The position numbers and the translations under genes are program-made. Under the pieces are notes generated by a model, which had not been told where the DNA came from, searched no databases, and saw only the letters and a list, made by a program, of their open reading frames with translations. This document shows, piece by piece, positions 42,538 to 52,401 of a stretch of 64,000 bases of DNA. Origin of the DNA: Pseudomonas mendocina (GTDB lineage: Bacteria > Pseudomonadota > Gammaproteobacteria > Pseudomonadales > Pseudomonadaceae); contig CP148074.1 in the NCBI GenBank assembly GCA_037482215.1, forward strand, positions 1,860,001 to 1,924,000, written 5' to 3'. Positions within the stretch are counted from its first letter, which is position 1, and each line of letters opens with the position of its first letter.

Positions 42538-42588
42538 TTTTTACATCCGCCGAACTCCGGCATCGTAAATAAAGTGGAGTAAGAGACC

Positions 42589-44493
42589 ATGAGTGTGGAG
42601 ACTCAAAAAGAAACGCTGGGCTTCCAGACCGAGGTGAAGCAACTGCTTCATCTGATGATCCATTCGCTGTATTCCAATAAGGAAATCTTCCTTCGTGAGC
42701 TGATTTCCAACGCATCCGATGCCTCTGACAAGCTGCGCTTTGAAGCACTGGCCAAGCCAGAGCTGCTTGAGGGCGGTGCTGATCTGAAAATTCGTGTCAG
42801 CTTCGACAAAGATGCCAAAACCGTAACGCTTGAAGATAACGGTATTGGTATGAACCGCGAAGACGCGATTACCCATCTGGGCACTATCGCCAAGTCCGGC
42901 ACTGCTGATTTCATGAAACAACTGACAGGCGATCAGAAAAAAGACTCGCACCTGATCGGTCAGTTTGGTGTGGGCTTTTATTCAGCCTTTATTGTTGCTG
43001 ACAAAGTAGATGTTTACAGTCGCCGTGCCGGTACACCTGCCAATGAAGGTGTCCACTGGTCGAGCAAAGGTGAGGGTGATTTTGAAATTGCCACCATCGA
43101 TAAAGCTGAGCGTGGTACGCGCATTGTGCTGCACCTGAAAGCTGGCGAAGAAGAGTTCGCTGATGGCTGGCGCCTGCGCAACATCATCAAAAAGTATTCC
43201 GATCACATCGCGTTGCCGATTGAATTGCCGAAAGAGTTCCACGGTGATGAGAAAGACAAGCCGGCTGAGGTTGAATGGGAAACTGTTAACCGTGCCAGCG
43301 CGCTGTGGACCCGCCCTCGTACCGAAATTACAGACGACGAGTACCAAGAGTTCTACAAACACATTGGCCATGATTTCGAAAACCCGCTGAGCTGGAGCCA
43401 TAACAAGGTCGAGGGTAAGCTGGAGTACACCTCGCTGCTGTATACCCCGGCTCGTGCACCGTTTGATCTGTATCAGCGTGAAGCACCGCGTGGCCTGAAA
43501 CTGTATGTGCAGCGTGTATTTGTGATGGATCAGGCTGAGTCGTTCCTGCCCTTGTACCTGCGCTTCATCAAGGGTGTGGTGGACTCCAATGACCTGTCCC
43601 TGAACGTCTCTCGTGAGATTCTGCAGAAAGACCCAATCATCGACTCGATGAAATCGGCACTGACCAAGCGTGTCCTCGACATGCTAGAGAAGCTGGCTAA
43701 AAACGAGCCTGAGAAGTACCAAGGTTTCTGGAAAAACTTCGGGCAAGTGCTGAAGGAAGGCCCAGCAGAAGATTTCGCCAACAAAGAGAAGATTGCAGGA
43801 CTGCTGCGCTTCGCTTCCACCCAGACCGAAAATGGCGAGCAGAGCGTTGCCTTGGCTGATTATGTAGCGCGCATGGCTGAGGGGCAGGACAAGATTTACT
43901 ACCTCACCGGTGAGTCCTATGCCCATGTTAAAAACAGCCCGCATCTCGAGGTCTTCCGCAAGAAGGGCATCGAAGTACTGCTGCTGACCGATCGTATTGA
44001 TGAGTGGCTGATGAGCTACCTGACTGACTTCGATGGTAAGCAGTTTGTCGATGTGGCTCGTGGTGATCTGGACCTCGGCAAGCTGGACAGCGAAGAAGAC
44101 AAGAAGGCTCAAGAGGAAGTCGCTAAGTCTAAAGAAGAGCTGGTCGAGCGCTTGAAAACTGCATTGGGTGAGCAGGTGGCGGAGGTGCGTGTATCGCATC
44201 GCCTGACTGATTCGCCGGCGATTCTGGCCATCGGTGAGCAGGACCTTGGCTTGCAAATGCGCCAGATTCTGGAAGCCAGTGGGCAGAAGGTGCCTGAGTC
44301 CAAGCCGATCTTCGAATTCAACCCGACTCATCCGCTGATCGAGAAGTTGGATGCTGAGGCTGATGAAGACCGTTTTGCTGACCTAAGCCTGATCCTGTTC
44401 GACCAAGCAGCTCTGGCCGCAGGCGATACGCCTAAAGACCCGGCGGCTTATGTGCAGCGTCTGAACAAGCTCTTGGTTGAGCTGTCTGCCTAA
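42589..44493 (+). CDS. htpG: Molecular chaperone HtpG (Hsp90)
   Basis: The 634-residue chaperone has the GHKL ATPase domain with [31 protein letters not shown] and [11 protein letters not shown], then middle and C-terminal dimerisation domains. Length is normal for HtpG. It is a single transcription unit from the sigma-32 promoter to the terminator at 44508-44531. It refolds client proteins in the cytosol during heat stress. Confidence 0.98.
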   Translation: MSVETQKETLGFQTEVKQLLHLMIHSLYSNKEIFLRELISNASDASDKLRFEALAKPELLEGGADLKIRVSFDKDAKTVTLEDNGIGMNREDAITHLGTIAKSGTADFMKQLTGDQKKDSHLIGQFGVGFYSAFIVADKVDVYSRRAGTPANEGVHWSSKGEGDFEIATIDKAERGTRIVLHLKAGEEEFADGWRLRNIIKKYSDHIALPIELPKEFHGDEKDKPAEVEWETVNRASALWTRPRTEITDDEYQEFYKHIGHDFENPLSWSHNKVEGKLEYTSLLYTPARAPFDLYQREAPRGLKLYVQRVFVMDQAESFLPLYLRFIKGVVDSNDLSLNVSREILQKDPIIDSMKSALTKRVLDMLEKLAKNEPEKYQGFWKNFGQVLKEGPAEDFANKEKIAGLLRFASTQTENGEQSVALADYVARMAEGQDKIYYLTGESYAHVKNSPHLEVFRKKGIEVLLLTDRIDEWLMSYLTDFDGKQFVDVARGDLDLGKLDSEEDKKAQEEVAKSKEELVERLKTALGEQVAEVRVSHRLTDSPAILAIGEQDLGLQMRQILEASGQKVPESKPIFEFNPTHPLIEKLDAEADEDRFADLSLILFDQAALAAGDTPKDPAAYVQRLNKLLVELSA

Positions 44494-44507
44494 CGGCAGG
44501 ACTAACG

Positions 44508-44531
44508 AAAAGCCCGCGAAAGCGGGCTTTT
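44508..44531 (+). terminator. Terminator of htpG
   Basis: AAAAGCCCGC / GCGGGCTTTT around GAAA. Confidence 0.92.
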
Positions 44532-44591
44532 CTGTTTGTAAGCCCTGAAACCTAAGAGCGTTGTCAGATAAATGACTTAAAGGAAATGGCC

Positions 44592-45377
44592 ATGGCTACG
44601 TCTTCTATTCCCGCGACATTGGCTGTACAGATACGTGATAGTGAGAAGGATTTTGTTGTTGAGTCGGTGACGTATGAAGTCGAAGGTAAATCCTTTGAGG
44701 GGCTGTTGGTTCGTGCAGCCGGTGTGACAGGTTTGCGTCCGGGGTTGGTGATGGTGCCGAACTGGCTGGGGTTGAATCGGGACGCTGCTGAGAATGCTGC
44801 GCAAGTGGCTGGTGAACGCTACGTAGTACTGGTCGCAGATGTTTATGGCAAAGAAACCAGACCTGCCAATACCGAAGAGGCTCAGGAGCTCACTGAGCAA
44901 TTGCGGGCGGGTGATCGCAGTCTGTTACGAAAGCGCGCTCAGGGGGCGGTCGATTTTCTTAGGACTCGGGCGGCTGAACTGACTATTAACACAGAACAAC
45001 TGGGTGCAGTGGGATTCTGTTTTGGAGGTTGTACGATTCTAGAACTAGCCCGCTCAGGCTCGGACTTGAAGGGTTTTGTCTCGTTTCATGGCAGCCTCGA
45101 TACGCCCCAGCCTGCCGATGCGCAAAACATTAAAGCTCCTGTTTTAGTTCTGCACGGGGCTGATGATCCGATTGTTCCGCAAGCGCAAGTTGACGCGTTC
45201 ATTACCGAAATGAAGGCGACAAAAGCGGACTGGCAGTTTGTGACATATGGCGGAGCAGTTCATTCTTTTACCAGTCCGCAGGCCAATGTACCGGGTTTTG
45301 CTGAATATCATCCGGTTGCGGCTGAACGAGCCTATAAGGCGATGGATGATTTTTTTACTGAGGTGTTTGGCCGCTGA
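44592..45377 (+). CDS. Dienelactone hydrolase-family protein
   Basis: The 261-residue alpha/beta hydrolase has the Cys-Asp-His triad of dienelactone hydrolases: nucleophile Cys143 in GFCFGG, Asp192 in HGADDP, and His224 in GAVHSF. ATG 44592 lies seven bases after AGGA, so it is preferred over the ATG six bases upstream. Dienelactone hydrolases open cyclic esters in chloroaromatic degradation, but no such pathway is near. A general ester or lactone substrate is likely. Confidence 0.88.
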   Translation: MATSSIPATLAVQIRDSEKDFVVESVTYEVEGKSFEGLLVRAAGVTGLRPGLVMVPNWLGLNRDAAENAAQVAGERYVVLVADVYGKETRPANTEEAQELTEQLRAGDRSLLRKRAQGAVDFLRTRAAELTINTEQLGAVGFCFGGCTILELARSGSDLKGFVSFHGSLDTPQPADAQNIKAPVLVLHGADDPIVPQAQVDAFITEMKATKADWQFVTYGGAVHSFTSPQANVPGFAEYHPVAAERAYKAMDDFFTEVFGR

Positions 45378-45386
45378 AAACCAGAT

Positions 45387-45408
45387 CGGGAAGCCGGAGG
45401 GCTTCCCG
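45387..45408. terminator. Hairpin between dienelactone hydrolase and pirin genes
   Basis: CGGGAAGCC / GGCTTCCCG around GGAG, 9 bp and perfect, with no strong T tract. Confidence 0.6.
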
Positions 45409-45418
45409 TATTAATGGC

Positions 45419-46276
45419 TCAGTTGTACTCGATACGATCAGTTTCTCCAGGTACTTCCGGCCAGTCTCCACTGCTCCAGCGCTCGCGAGCTTGGGCAATC
45501 AACTCTGGGCGGGTTGAAACAAAGTTCCAGAACATCCTGCGTGGGCCAAGCGGTTCGCCGCCAATCAACAGTAGGTGACTTTCACCGCAGGCTGTTATGG
45601 TGCAGGTTTCACCTTCCGGTAATTGCATCAGCCCCAGCTCCGGCAGTGCTATGTCATCCACCAACACTTCACCTTTGACGAGATACAGGGCTCGTTCAGT
45701 GTATTCGGGGGGTATTGGTAAGGCAGTACCCGCGGCCATCTTCAACTCGGCATAAATGGCGGGGGAGCGCATAGGTGCCGGGGATTCCATGCAGAAGCCA
45801 CTTCCGGCGATGACACAGATTTCCACTCCCATACTTTCACTGCGTGGCAGGGTAGATTTGGGGTGGTGGCTGTAACTGGGCTCACATTCCTCTTCCTCTG
45901 CAGGCAGCGCAACCCATAGCTGGGTGCCATGCACTTTTGAGCCTGATCTAACTAGCGCTTCGGGCGTTCTTTCGACGTGGGTGATGCTATGCCCGGCGGT
46001 CATCCAGCTGACATCTCCAGCCTCAACGAGTTGGTCAGAACCAAGGCTGTCTTTATGCTGGAGTTGCCCTTCAAAAAGATAGGAGAGGGTGGACAGGCCG
46101 ATATGCGGGTGCTGTCCAATATCCACTCCCGAGCCCGGTTGAAAGTGGTGTTCGCTAATGTGGTCGAAGAAGACAAATGGGCCGACGTTGCGGCATTTGG
46201 CGACCGGCATTGCCCGCACAATCGGCTGCCCGAGCAGTAGCTCAGGGCGAGCCTGGGTTACGAGGTAATCAGCCAT
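45419..46276 (-). CDS. Pirin-family protein
   Basis: The 285-residue bicupin protein starts MADYLVTQARPELLL. It carries the metal-site sequence DIGQHPHIGLSTLSYLFEG and AGDVSWMTAGHSITHVER (conserved His and Glu for Fe2+) and a C-terminal cupin. Some pirins are quercetin 2,3-dioxygenases; others are regulators, so the activity is open. ATG 46276 overlaps the end of osmC by eight bases, so the pair is one operon. An upstream frame adds eleven residues. Confidence 0.88.
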   Translation of the reverse strand: MADYLVTQARPELLLGQPIVRAMPVAKCRNVGPFVFFDHISEHHFQPGSGVDIGQHPHIGLSTLSYLFEGQLQHKDSLGSDQLVEAGDVSWMTAGHSITHVERTPEALVRSGSKVHGTQLWVALPAEEEECEPSYSHHPKSTLPRSESMGVEICVIAGSGFCMESPAPMRSPAIYAELKMAAGTALPIPPEYTERALYLVKGEVLVDDIALPELGLMQLPEGETCTITACGESHLLLIGGEPLGPRRMFWNFVSTRPELIAQARERWSSGDWPEVPGETDRIEYN

Positions 46277-46673
46277 GCGGGGTTTCGCCCAACGTGGTGG
46301 TGATTTCAACCTCTGTGCTGGTCATCAGCTTGTGTATAGGGCATTTGTCAGCGATACGCAGCAGTTGTTCACGCTGGGCGTCTTCCAGCACACCATGCAG
46401 GTTTAGCTCAACATTGAGCCGGTATAAGCCTTTGCGCTCTTCGCTGTTGTCACGGCTGAGTTGTACATCAACGCTTTCCAGAGGTATTCCGCGTTGCTTG
46501 GCGAAGAGGGTCAAGGTAAGAGCCTTACAGGCGCCCAGCGCGGTGTCAAAGTAATCGTGGGGATCAGGAGCCTGTCCTGTGCCGCCTAGGGCCTCACTGA
46601 CATCCGTATGCAGTGTGTGAGCACCAATTTCAATGCGGTGCAGAAGGCCTTTTTCAGTTTTTACATTGATCAT
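46269..46673 (-). CDS. OsmC-family peroxidase-like protein
   Basis: The 134-residue protein has the two redox cysteines of the OsmC/Ohr fold, Cys49-50 region in GACKALTL and a second in ADKCPIHKL. Such proteins reduce organic hydroperoxides with thiol help. It belongs to the YhfA/OsmC subgroup rather than Ohr, judging by sequence. It is followed by, and overlaps, the pirin gene. Confidence 0.88.
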   Translation of the reverse strand: MINVKTEKGLLHRIEIGAHTLHTDVSEALGGTGQAPDPHDYFDTALGACKALTLTLFAKQRGIPLESVDVQLSRDNSEERKGLYRLNVELNLHGVLEDAQREQLLRIADKCPIHKLMTSTEVEITTTLGETPHG

Positions 46674-46829
46674 ACGAACTCCGCTTCCATGAGTTAAGCA
46701 CGCAGCCTAGCCTAGGCTGACGCCTCAAGCCAGTCTCGAAAAAGGCATTAGAGATGAACGTTGGCTAGCGCTGTCAGTCATCTATGCTTCATGAGTTAGA
46801 CACTCAGACGGGCAAAATAGGGACGTGCA

Positions 46830-47837
46830 ATGATACGTATTGGCTGCATGATGGTACTGGGGATGATCAGTTCGTTGGTTGAGGCTAGGGAGTACAGCTT
46901 CAGCGACGCTCATCTTCACTACGTGGATTTTTTCCAGGAGAGCGATGGGATGGAGGTTCTGCTGGAGAAAATGCAAGCCGCCAGAATTGATCACGTAATG
47001 CTCTCAGGTATTCCGGTTGCGAAGAAGTGGGATGAGGATGAGCCCAAACGGCCGCGCTATTACGCGGGTGATGATGCCAATGCCTATTGGTACAGCGCTA
47101 CGGATGTATGGATCGCACACGCTTACAAAAATCTTCCTGCTGACAAGCAGCGGCATTTTCATCCTTTTCTCTCTGGCTTTAATCCCACTGATAAAAATGC
47201 TGACGCGCATATACGCCGGATGCTTGAGCTTGATCCAGGTCTATGGCAGGGCATAGGAGAGATTTTCACGCGCCATGACGATCTCACAGCACTGATACAC
47301 GGCGAGGCTGCCAGGGCGAACAACGAGGCGCTGGCGCGGGTATTCCATCTGGCCGCTGAATATGATCTTCCTGTGATGCTGCATTCGAACATCACCTCTA
47401 AGCGCGAGCGCAATCCGCTGTACTTGCCGGAAATAGAAGAGTCGCTGCGTAACCACCCTCATGTGCGCTTCATCTGGGCTCATGCTGGCACCAGCATGGA
47501 GCTGCATCGGCATCAGGTGAAGTTAAAGTTTCTATACGACAATTTGCAGCGCATGCTTGAGCAGTATCCGAATCTGTACATCGACTTGTCGTGGACGCTT
47601 TTGCAGCCCTATTTGTTGGATAAAAACGGTCAGCCAGACCCCAAGTGGGTAAAGCTGGTCAGCGATTACCCGAAAAGATTTATGTTGGGCTCAGATGTTG
47701 TTGGGCATTTCGACAGCCTCGAAGAAACGATGCAAGGATTTGTGCCGTTTCTTGATGCCTTACCAGAAGATGTGGCGCGGCGTGTTGCCAGGGACAACTT
47801 TCTGGAGATTCTGCCGCGCAATCCAAAACTGCAATAA
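46830..47837 (+). CDS. Exported amidohydrolase-like TIM-barrel protein
   Basis: The 335-residue protein starts with a short hydrophobic signal (IRIGCMMVLGMISSLVEA). The mature part is an amidohydrolase_2-type barrel: HLH at residues 28-30, His in VMLHSNIT and FIWAHAGT, and Asp in MLGSDVVG match metal-binding positions. Family members hydrolyse or decarboxylate small aromatic and cyclic acids. An exported one is uncommon. The substrate is unknown. A weak GGGA ribosome site precedes the ATG. Confidence 0.78.
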   Translation: MIRIGCMMVLGMISSLVEAREYSFSDAHLHYVDFFQESDGMEVLLEKMQAARIDHVMLSGIPVAKKWDEDEPKRPRYYAGDDANAYWYSATDVWIAHAYKNLPADKQRHFHPFLSGFNPTDKNADAHIRRMLELDPGLWQGIGEIFTRHDDLTALIHGEAARANNEALARVFHLAAEYDLPVMLHSNITSKRERNPLYLPEIEESLRNHPHVRFIWAHAGTSMELHRHQVKLKFLYDNLQRMLEQYPNLYIDLSWTLLQPYLLDKNGQPDPKWVKLVSDYPKRFMLGSDVVGHFDSLEETMQGFVPFLDALPEDVARRVARDNFLEILPRNPKLQ

Positions 47838-47911
47838 CTGTGCAATGGCTCTGTCATGAGTGTGACATGTGAGCGTCATAGGCTCTCGGCAACTCAATAA
47901 AGGAGCACAAC

Positions 47912-48379
47912 ATGCATAACGTTTGCAGGGCTGCCGTCGCGGCGGTATTGCTGGGTACATCTACCTTGGGGCAGGCGGATGTCCAATTGGATGGGGCGGT
48001 CGAGTACGGCGTCTTTGTCAGCCAGTACGACAACTTTCAGCCGGGTGAACGGGTTTTGACCCGCAGTAATCAGGAAATTCAGCGCACCGAAGTTATCCCA
48101 GCAACGCTGGGTACCAAATTTGGATTGCGCTATACCTTGATTGGTAAGACTGAAGCCGAACAGCCACTGACGCTTATGTATTTCACACCCGGGGTGATCA
48201 CGCCTGATGGCAAGCGTCATGACAAGTTTGAGGTTTACCAGAAACTGGTGCCAGCCGCTGCACAAGATGTAATGGCATTTGAGTTCAGTGAGAACCATGA
48301 AATTGTGAAAGGCACTTGGCACTTCATGGTGTTCCAGGGGGACCGCAAGCTGGCTGAACAGCGTTTTGAAGTCCGCTGA
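47912..48379 (+). CDS. Exported DUF3859-family protein
   Basis: The 155-residue precursor has a signal peptide (HNVCRAAVAAVLLGTSTLGQA). The rest is a predicted beta-rich domain (GTKFGLRYTLIGKTEAEQPL, MYFTPGVITPDGKRHDKFE, GTWHFMVFQGDRKLAEQRFEV) matching the DUF3859 family, whose function is unknown. AGGAG lies upstream. It ends before a bidirectional terminator shared with fabB. Confidence 0.82.
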   Translation: MHNVCRAAVAAVLLGTSTLGQADVQLDGAVEYGVFVSQYDNFQPGERVLTRSNQEIQRTEVIPATLGTKFGLRYTLIGKTEAEQPLTLMYFTPGVITPDGKRHDKFEVYQKLVPAAAQDVMAFEFSENHEIVKGTWHFMVFQGDRKLAEQRFEVR

Positions 48380-48406
48380 TTGGGATCACATCCAAGCATA
48401 AAAAAA

Positions 48407-48430
48407 ACGGCACCCTGAGGTGCCGTTTTT
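48407..48430. terminator. Bidirectional terminator after fabB and the DUF3859 gene
   Basis: ACGGCACC / GGTGCCGT around CTGA, with A and T runs on its flanks. Confidence 0.93.
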
Positions 48431-48448
48431 GTTGGTAGCAAGTGCGGC

Positions 48449-49666
48449 TTATTCAGCCCAGCGCTTGAGCACCAGTGTTGCGTTAGTGCCGCCGAAACCG
48501 AAGCTGTTGCTCATAACGGTGTCGATTTTGGCATTTTCGATGGTGGTGCGCTGAATCGGCAGATCGGCCACTTCAGGGTCCAGCTCATCAATGTTGGCGG
48601 AGCCGGCGATGAAGTTGCCTTCCATCATCAGCATGCAGTAGATCGCTTCGTGAACACCAGCAGCGCCCAGAGAGTGACCCGACAGGCTCTTGGTGGAGCT
48701 GATGGCAGGGGCTTTGTCGCCGAACACTTCGCGGATGCCACGGGCTTCAGCCACGTCGCCAACCGGAGTAGAAGTGCCATGGGTGTTCAGGTAGTCGATC
48801 GGTGTATTCACCGTGGACAGTGCCTGCTGCATGCAGCGGATTGCACCTTCGCCGCTCGGAGCAACCATGTCGTAACCGTCGGAGGTTGCACCGTAGCCGA
48901 TGATTTCGGCGTAGATTTTGGCGCCGCGCTTGAGAGCATGTTCCAGTTCTTCGACTATAACCATACCGCCGCCGCCGGCGATAACGAAACCGTCACGCTT
49001 AGCGTCGTAGGCGCGGGAGGCTTTCTCCGGCGTGTCATTGTACTGGGTGGAGAGGGCGCCCATTGCGTCGAACAGGCAGCTCTGGCTCCAATGCTCTTCT
49101 TCACCACCACCGGCAAAGACGATGTCTTGTTTGCCCATCTGGATCTGCTCCATGGCGTGGCCGATGCAGTGGGCACTGGTCGCGCAGGCGGAGGAGATGG
49201 AGTAGTTCAGGCCTTTGATCTGGAACGGCGTAGCCAAGCAAGCCGATACAGTGCTACCCATGGTGCGGGTTACGCGGTATGGGCCAATGCGCTTGACGCC
49301 CTTTTCGCGCAGGGTGTCGATGGCTTCCATCTGGTTCAGGGTGGAAGCTCCGCCAGAACCTGCAACCAAGCCAGTACGTGGATTGGAAACTTGCTCAGGA
49401 GTCAGTCCAGAGTCAGCAATGGCCTGATTCATTGCCAGGTAGGCGTAAGCAGCTGCATCGCCCATAAAGCGGAACAGCTTGCGGTCGATCAGCTCTTCGA
49501 GGTTCAGATCAACAGAACCTGAAACGTGGCTGCGCAGCCCCATTTCAGCGTAGGACGGGTTGTGCCTGATACCTGGGCGACCAGCGCGCAGGTTGGCGGA
49601 GACGGTCTCTTTGTCATTGCCCAGGCAAGAAACGATACCCAGGCCGGTAATCACAACGCGACGCAT
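48449..49666 (-). CDS. fabB: 3-oxoacyl-ACP synthase I
   Basis: The 405-residue KAS I extends acyl chains and is needed to elongate cis-unsaturated intermediates. The nucleophile Cys161 lies in [10 protein letters not shown]. The two catalytic histidines are in [11 protein letters not shown] and [12 protein letters not shown]. It is the second gene of the fabA-fabB operon, starting 12 bases after fabA. FabA makes the cis double bond that FabB then elongates. Confidence 0.97.
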   Translation of the reverse strand: MRRVVITGLGIVSCLGNDKETVSANLRAGRPGIRHNPSYAEMGLRSHVSGSVDLNLEELIDRKLFRFMGDAAAYAYLAMNQAIADSGLTPEQVSNPRTGLVAGSGGASTLNQMEAIDTLREKGVKRIGPYRVTRTMGSTVSACLATPFQIKGLNYSISSACATSAHCIGHAMEQIQMGKQDIVFAGGGEEEHWSQSCLFDAMGALSTQYNDTPEKASRAYDAKRDGFVIAGGGGMVIVEELEHALKRGAKIYAEIIGYGATSDGYDMVAPSGEGAIRCMQQALSTVNTPIDYLNTHGTSTPVGDVAEARGIREVFGDKAPAISSTKSLSGHSLGAAGVHEAIYCMLMMEGNFIAGSANIDELDPEVADLPIQRTTIENAKIDTVMSNSFGFGGTNATLVLKRWAE

Positions 49667-49678
49667 GAAGAGAGTCCT

Positions 49679-50194
49679 TTAGAAACTGTCGGTAGAGGTG
49701 AACAGGCCGACCCGCAGGCCTTCGGCGCTGTAAATTTCGCGACCGTCGACGCTGACGGTACCGTCGGCAATTGCCAGGACCAGGGAGCGGGCGATGGTGC
49801 GTTTAATGTGGATGTTATAGGTGACTTTCTTGGCGGTAGGCAGTACCTGACCAAAGAACTTCACTTCACCTGAGCCCAGGGCGCGGCCACGGCCAGGGTT
49901 ACCCTGCCAGCCGAGGTGGAAGCCCACGAGTTGCCACATGGCGTCGAGGCCCAGGCAGCCAGGCATCACAGGGTCGCCTTCGAAGTGGCAAGCGAAGAAC
50001 CACAGATCAGGGGTGATATCGAGCTCGGCTACAATCTCGCCTTTGCCATACTTGCCACCAACGTCGCTGATATGGGTAATGCGGTCGATCATCAGCATGT
50101 TCGGCGCGGGCAGTTGCGCATTACCTGGGCCGAAGAGTTCGCCGCGGCTGCAGCGCAACAGGTCTTCCCGGGTGAAGGCGTTTTGTTTGGTCAT
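49679..50194 (-). CDS. fabA: 3-hydroxydecanoyl-ACP dehydratase/isomerase
   Basis: The 171-residue hotdog enzyme dehydrates 3-hydroxydecanoyl-ACP and isomerises the product to cis-3-decenoyl-ACP, the branch point to unsaturated fatty acids. The catalytic His70 ([11 protein letters not shown]) and Asp84 (GLDAMWQL) are visible. It is preceded by GAGGAG-like sequence and a TATAAT promoter overlapped by a palindrome. Co-transcription with fabB matches the Pseudomonas arrangement. Confidence 0.98.
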   Translation of the reverse strand: MTKQNAFTREDLLRCSRGELFGPGNAQLPAPNMLMIDRITHISDVGGKYGKGEIVAELDITPDLWFFACHFEGDPVMPGCLGLDAMWQLVGFHLGWQGNPGRGRALGSGEVKFFGQVLPTAKKVTYNIHIKRTIARSLVLAIADGTVSVDGREIYSAEGLRVGLFTSTDSF

Positions 50195-50319
50195 GCGAGC
50201 TCCTCAATATGTCCCATGCGCCAGGCTGGGGGATTGTTATGGCGGGCGGCACAGTTGCGCTGCACCAGCCAACAGCCTAGTCATAGACTATTGCGACGAA
50301 GTGAAAGTCACAGATTTGT

Positions 50320-50344
50320 GAGTACAGTTGTACTCTGCATTATA
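50320..50344 (-). promoter_or_regulatory. fabA promoter with palindromic operator, in the 328-base fabA-kinase gap
   Basis: On the minus strand TATAAT (50344-50339) is followed four bases later by a perfect 16-bp palindrome, GAGTACA-GT-TGTACTC on the plus strand (50320-50335). It would cover the transcription start. The -35 is poor. TetR-family regulators control fabAB in gamma-proteobacteria (FabR in E. coli; DesT in P. aeruginosa), and their sites are palindromes of this length with a GTACA half-site. Nothing else is seen in the gap. Confidence 0.7.
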
Positions 50345-50522
50345 TGGCAGCACATTGTATACGTTGACTAGCCTGTCGTCGTTGAAAACAAATAATCACT
50401 CGGCGATGGTTCAGCTGTTGTGCAATGTACGAAGATTGGCAAGACGCAGCTGTATCAGTGGCGATTGGGCAAGAACTGTCCGCTTTGCGGCACGGTAGGT
50501 GGTGCGCCAGTGCTGTAACAGC

Positions 50523-52148
50523 CTATTGCAGCCTTGCCGATGAGTGGTCTGAGCTCTCATGCAGGTCATGGATAGGTTGTTCATCTGCTTCAGCGCTTGG
50601 AGGCAGCCTATTGCCATCCTTTTGGATAGACACGGGTATTGCCTGAGTTTGCGCCGATGCAGGTGTGGCTTGTATGCACATACTACCCTCGATATGAGCA
50701 CAAATCAGGGGAAGCTCCAGCGTAAACACTGAGCCTTGGCCTTCCAAACTGGTGGCACGCAATGTGCCACCCATGCGCTCAGCAAGGGATCTTGCAATGG
50801 GCAGGCCCAGGCCTGTGCCTCCATAGCGTCTTGATATCGATGTGTCGGCTTGTTGGAACGGGTCGAATATCTTGCTTAGGCGTTCTGCGGGTATACCGAT
50901 ACCGCTGTCATGAACCGAACAGGTAAGCCATAACACATCCTTATCTAACACTTGATAGCTGCACTGGAGGCTTATGCTGCCTTTTTCGGTGAACTTAAGT
51001 GCGTTACCAATCAAGTTGATCAGTATCTGCCGAATACGCGTTGGGTCGCCTTGGGTGTATAGGCTTTCCATTCCGTCCTGCATTTCCAGATTTAGCTTTA
51101 GGCCACGCTGCTGGGCATTGTGTTGGAATAGCTGGATCGAGTTGTGTAGTAGCTCCGTCAGGCTGAAATGGATGCGCTCGAGCTCGAACGCACCTCGCTC
51201 AATGCGAGAGAAATCAAGCATGTCGTTGAAGATCTTCAGCAAGTGCTCTGTCGACTCTTTGGCCAGTATGGTGTATTCGCGCTGCTCCGGGCTCAAATCG
51301 GTGGTTTCGAGCAGTTGCAACATGCCCAATACACCATTCATGGGGGTGCGCAGTTCGTGGCTCATCATGGCTAGAAAGTCAGACTTAGCACGGTTGGCCA
51401 GTTCTGCCTGCTCGCGGGCCTGAATCAGCAGGCTCATGGCTCGTTGCTGCTCTTCGCTGGCAAATGAAAGGCCCATTGCCAGGTTATTGATATGACGAGC
51501 CAGAGAGGCCAGTTCGCCGTTACCAACTTCCGGCAAATGTGAGTGGTAATCGCCAGCTTGAATGGCATTGACCGCTTTGCCCATGGCACTTAAGGGCTGT
51601 GATAGGTGCCGTGCCAGGCTGCGGGCTAGAAAAAATGTTAGCAGCATGGCAAATAAAGCCAGCAGGACTGCTTTTAACAGAATCTCGTTCTGACGTGAGG
51701 TGAAATCGTCATTGGACATGCCCACGATTACTTGACCAATCACGTTGGATTTAGCGTCAGGATTGTTAGAGGCTTCGGGCTTTAAGGTCTGAGCACGAAA
51801 AATTTCAACCTGCCTGCGTGCAATGTCGGTACTGACCGGTTGTTCGGCATAGTGCAACAGTTTTCCAGCACCATCGCGCAATTCCAGAAAACGAATTTGG
51901 GGTGAGCTTTGCAGGGTGCCTTGAATCACTAGATCAAGCATCTCTGGATTGTGCTCAACCAGCCCAATGGTGCTAGTGCGGGCGAGTTGGCTGGCAATCT
52001 GTTGACCGTAATGGAGTCGCTCTTCACGCAGATCATGCAAGCGGGTAATGGCGAAGAAACTGCATAACAGCACGGTCAGAACCAGGGCAGGCCCTAGACT
52101 GATCAACTGTGTTTGTGCGTGGATGCCCCATCCCCGTATCAGAGTCAT
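50523..52148 (-). CDS. Membrane sensor histidine kinase (PA1611-like), no receiver domain
   Basis: The 541-residue kinase has a transmembrane segment near residue 20, an extracytoplasmic sensor loop to about residue 155, a second membrane span, a HAMP segment ([23 protein letters not shown]), a dimerisation domain with the phosphorylated His in [12 protein letters not shown], and an ATPase domain (N box [32 protein letters not shown]). The last 60 residues are Gln/Pro/Ser-rich and unlike any domain. The order and context match P. aeruginosa PA1611, which I recall as a hybrid kinase with a receiver domain feeding HptB. No receiver is seen here. Confidence 0.85.
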   Translation of the reverse strand: MTLIRGWGIHAQTQLISLGPALVLTVLLCSFFAITRLHDLREERLHYGQQIASQLARTSTIGLVEHNPEMLDLVIQGTLQSSPQIRFLELRDGAGKLLHYAEQPVSTDIARRQVEIFRAQTLKPEASNNPDAKSNVIGQVIVGMSNDDFTSRQNEILLKAVLLALFAMLLTFFLARSLARHLSQPLSAMGKAVNAIQAGDYHSHLPEVGNGELASLARHINNLAMGLSFASEEQQRAMSLLIQAREQAELANRAKSDFLAMMSHELRTPMNGVLGMLQLLETTDLSPEQREYTILAKESTEHLLKIFNDMLDFSRIERGAFELERIHFSLTELLHNSIQLFQHNAQQRGLKLNLEMQDGMESLYTQGDPTRIRQILINLIGNALKFTEKGSISLQCSYQVLDKDVLWLTCSVHDSGIGIPAERLSKIFDPFQQADTSISRRYGGTGLGLPIARSLAERMGGTLRATSLEGQGSVFTLELPLICAHIEGSMCIQATPASAQTQAIPVSIQKDGNRLPPSAEADEQPIHDLHESSDHSSARLQ

Positions 52149-52354
52149 ACTGCTGGTCTCATTCAGGTGTGCAGGCTTAAAGATATGCGCAGTGTACTGA
52201 TTTGCATCGTGTCCCGGCCCACATTTTAGAACTCACAGTCATGTTGTAAGTTGCCCATCTTTATGGTTTTACCTGAGCAGGATGGTATATCAGGCTTGGC
52301 GATTTGCTATCACTGGAATTGGCTGTGGCGTATGGCCGTACAGGGTGGTGGACG

Positions 52355-52360
52355 TATAAT
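52355..52360 (+). promoter_or_regulatory. -10 element of gpsA
   Basis: TATAAT lies 41 bases before the gpsA ATG; the -35 region is a poor match (ATGGCC at 17 bases). The 253-base gap to the divergent kinase gene shows no other recognised signal. Confidence 0.5.
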
Positions 52361-52401
52361 GCGTAACATTGGCCTATTCACTGCCTTATCACGGAAGCGT
52401 T

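Noticed and set aside
48650..49522. Open frame of 290 codons antisense to fabB
   Set aside because: Shadow; no similarity to any family and the fabB active site is intact on the other strand.
50411..50701. Frame overlapping the 3' end of the sensor kinase as a frameshifted receiver domain
   Set aside because: Its translation shows no receiver features (acidic pocket, Asp, Lys), so it is not a displaced receiver.
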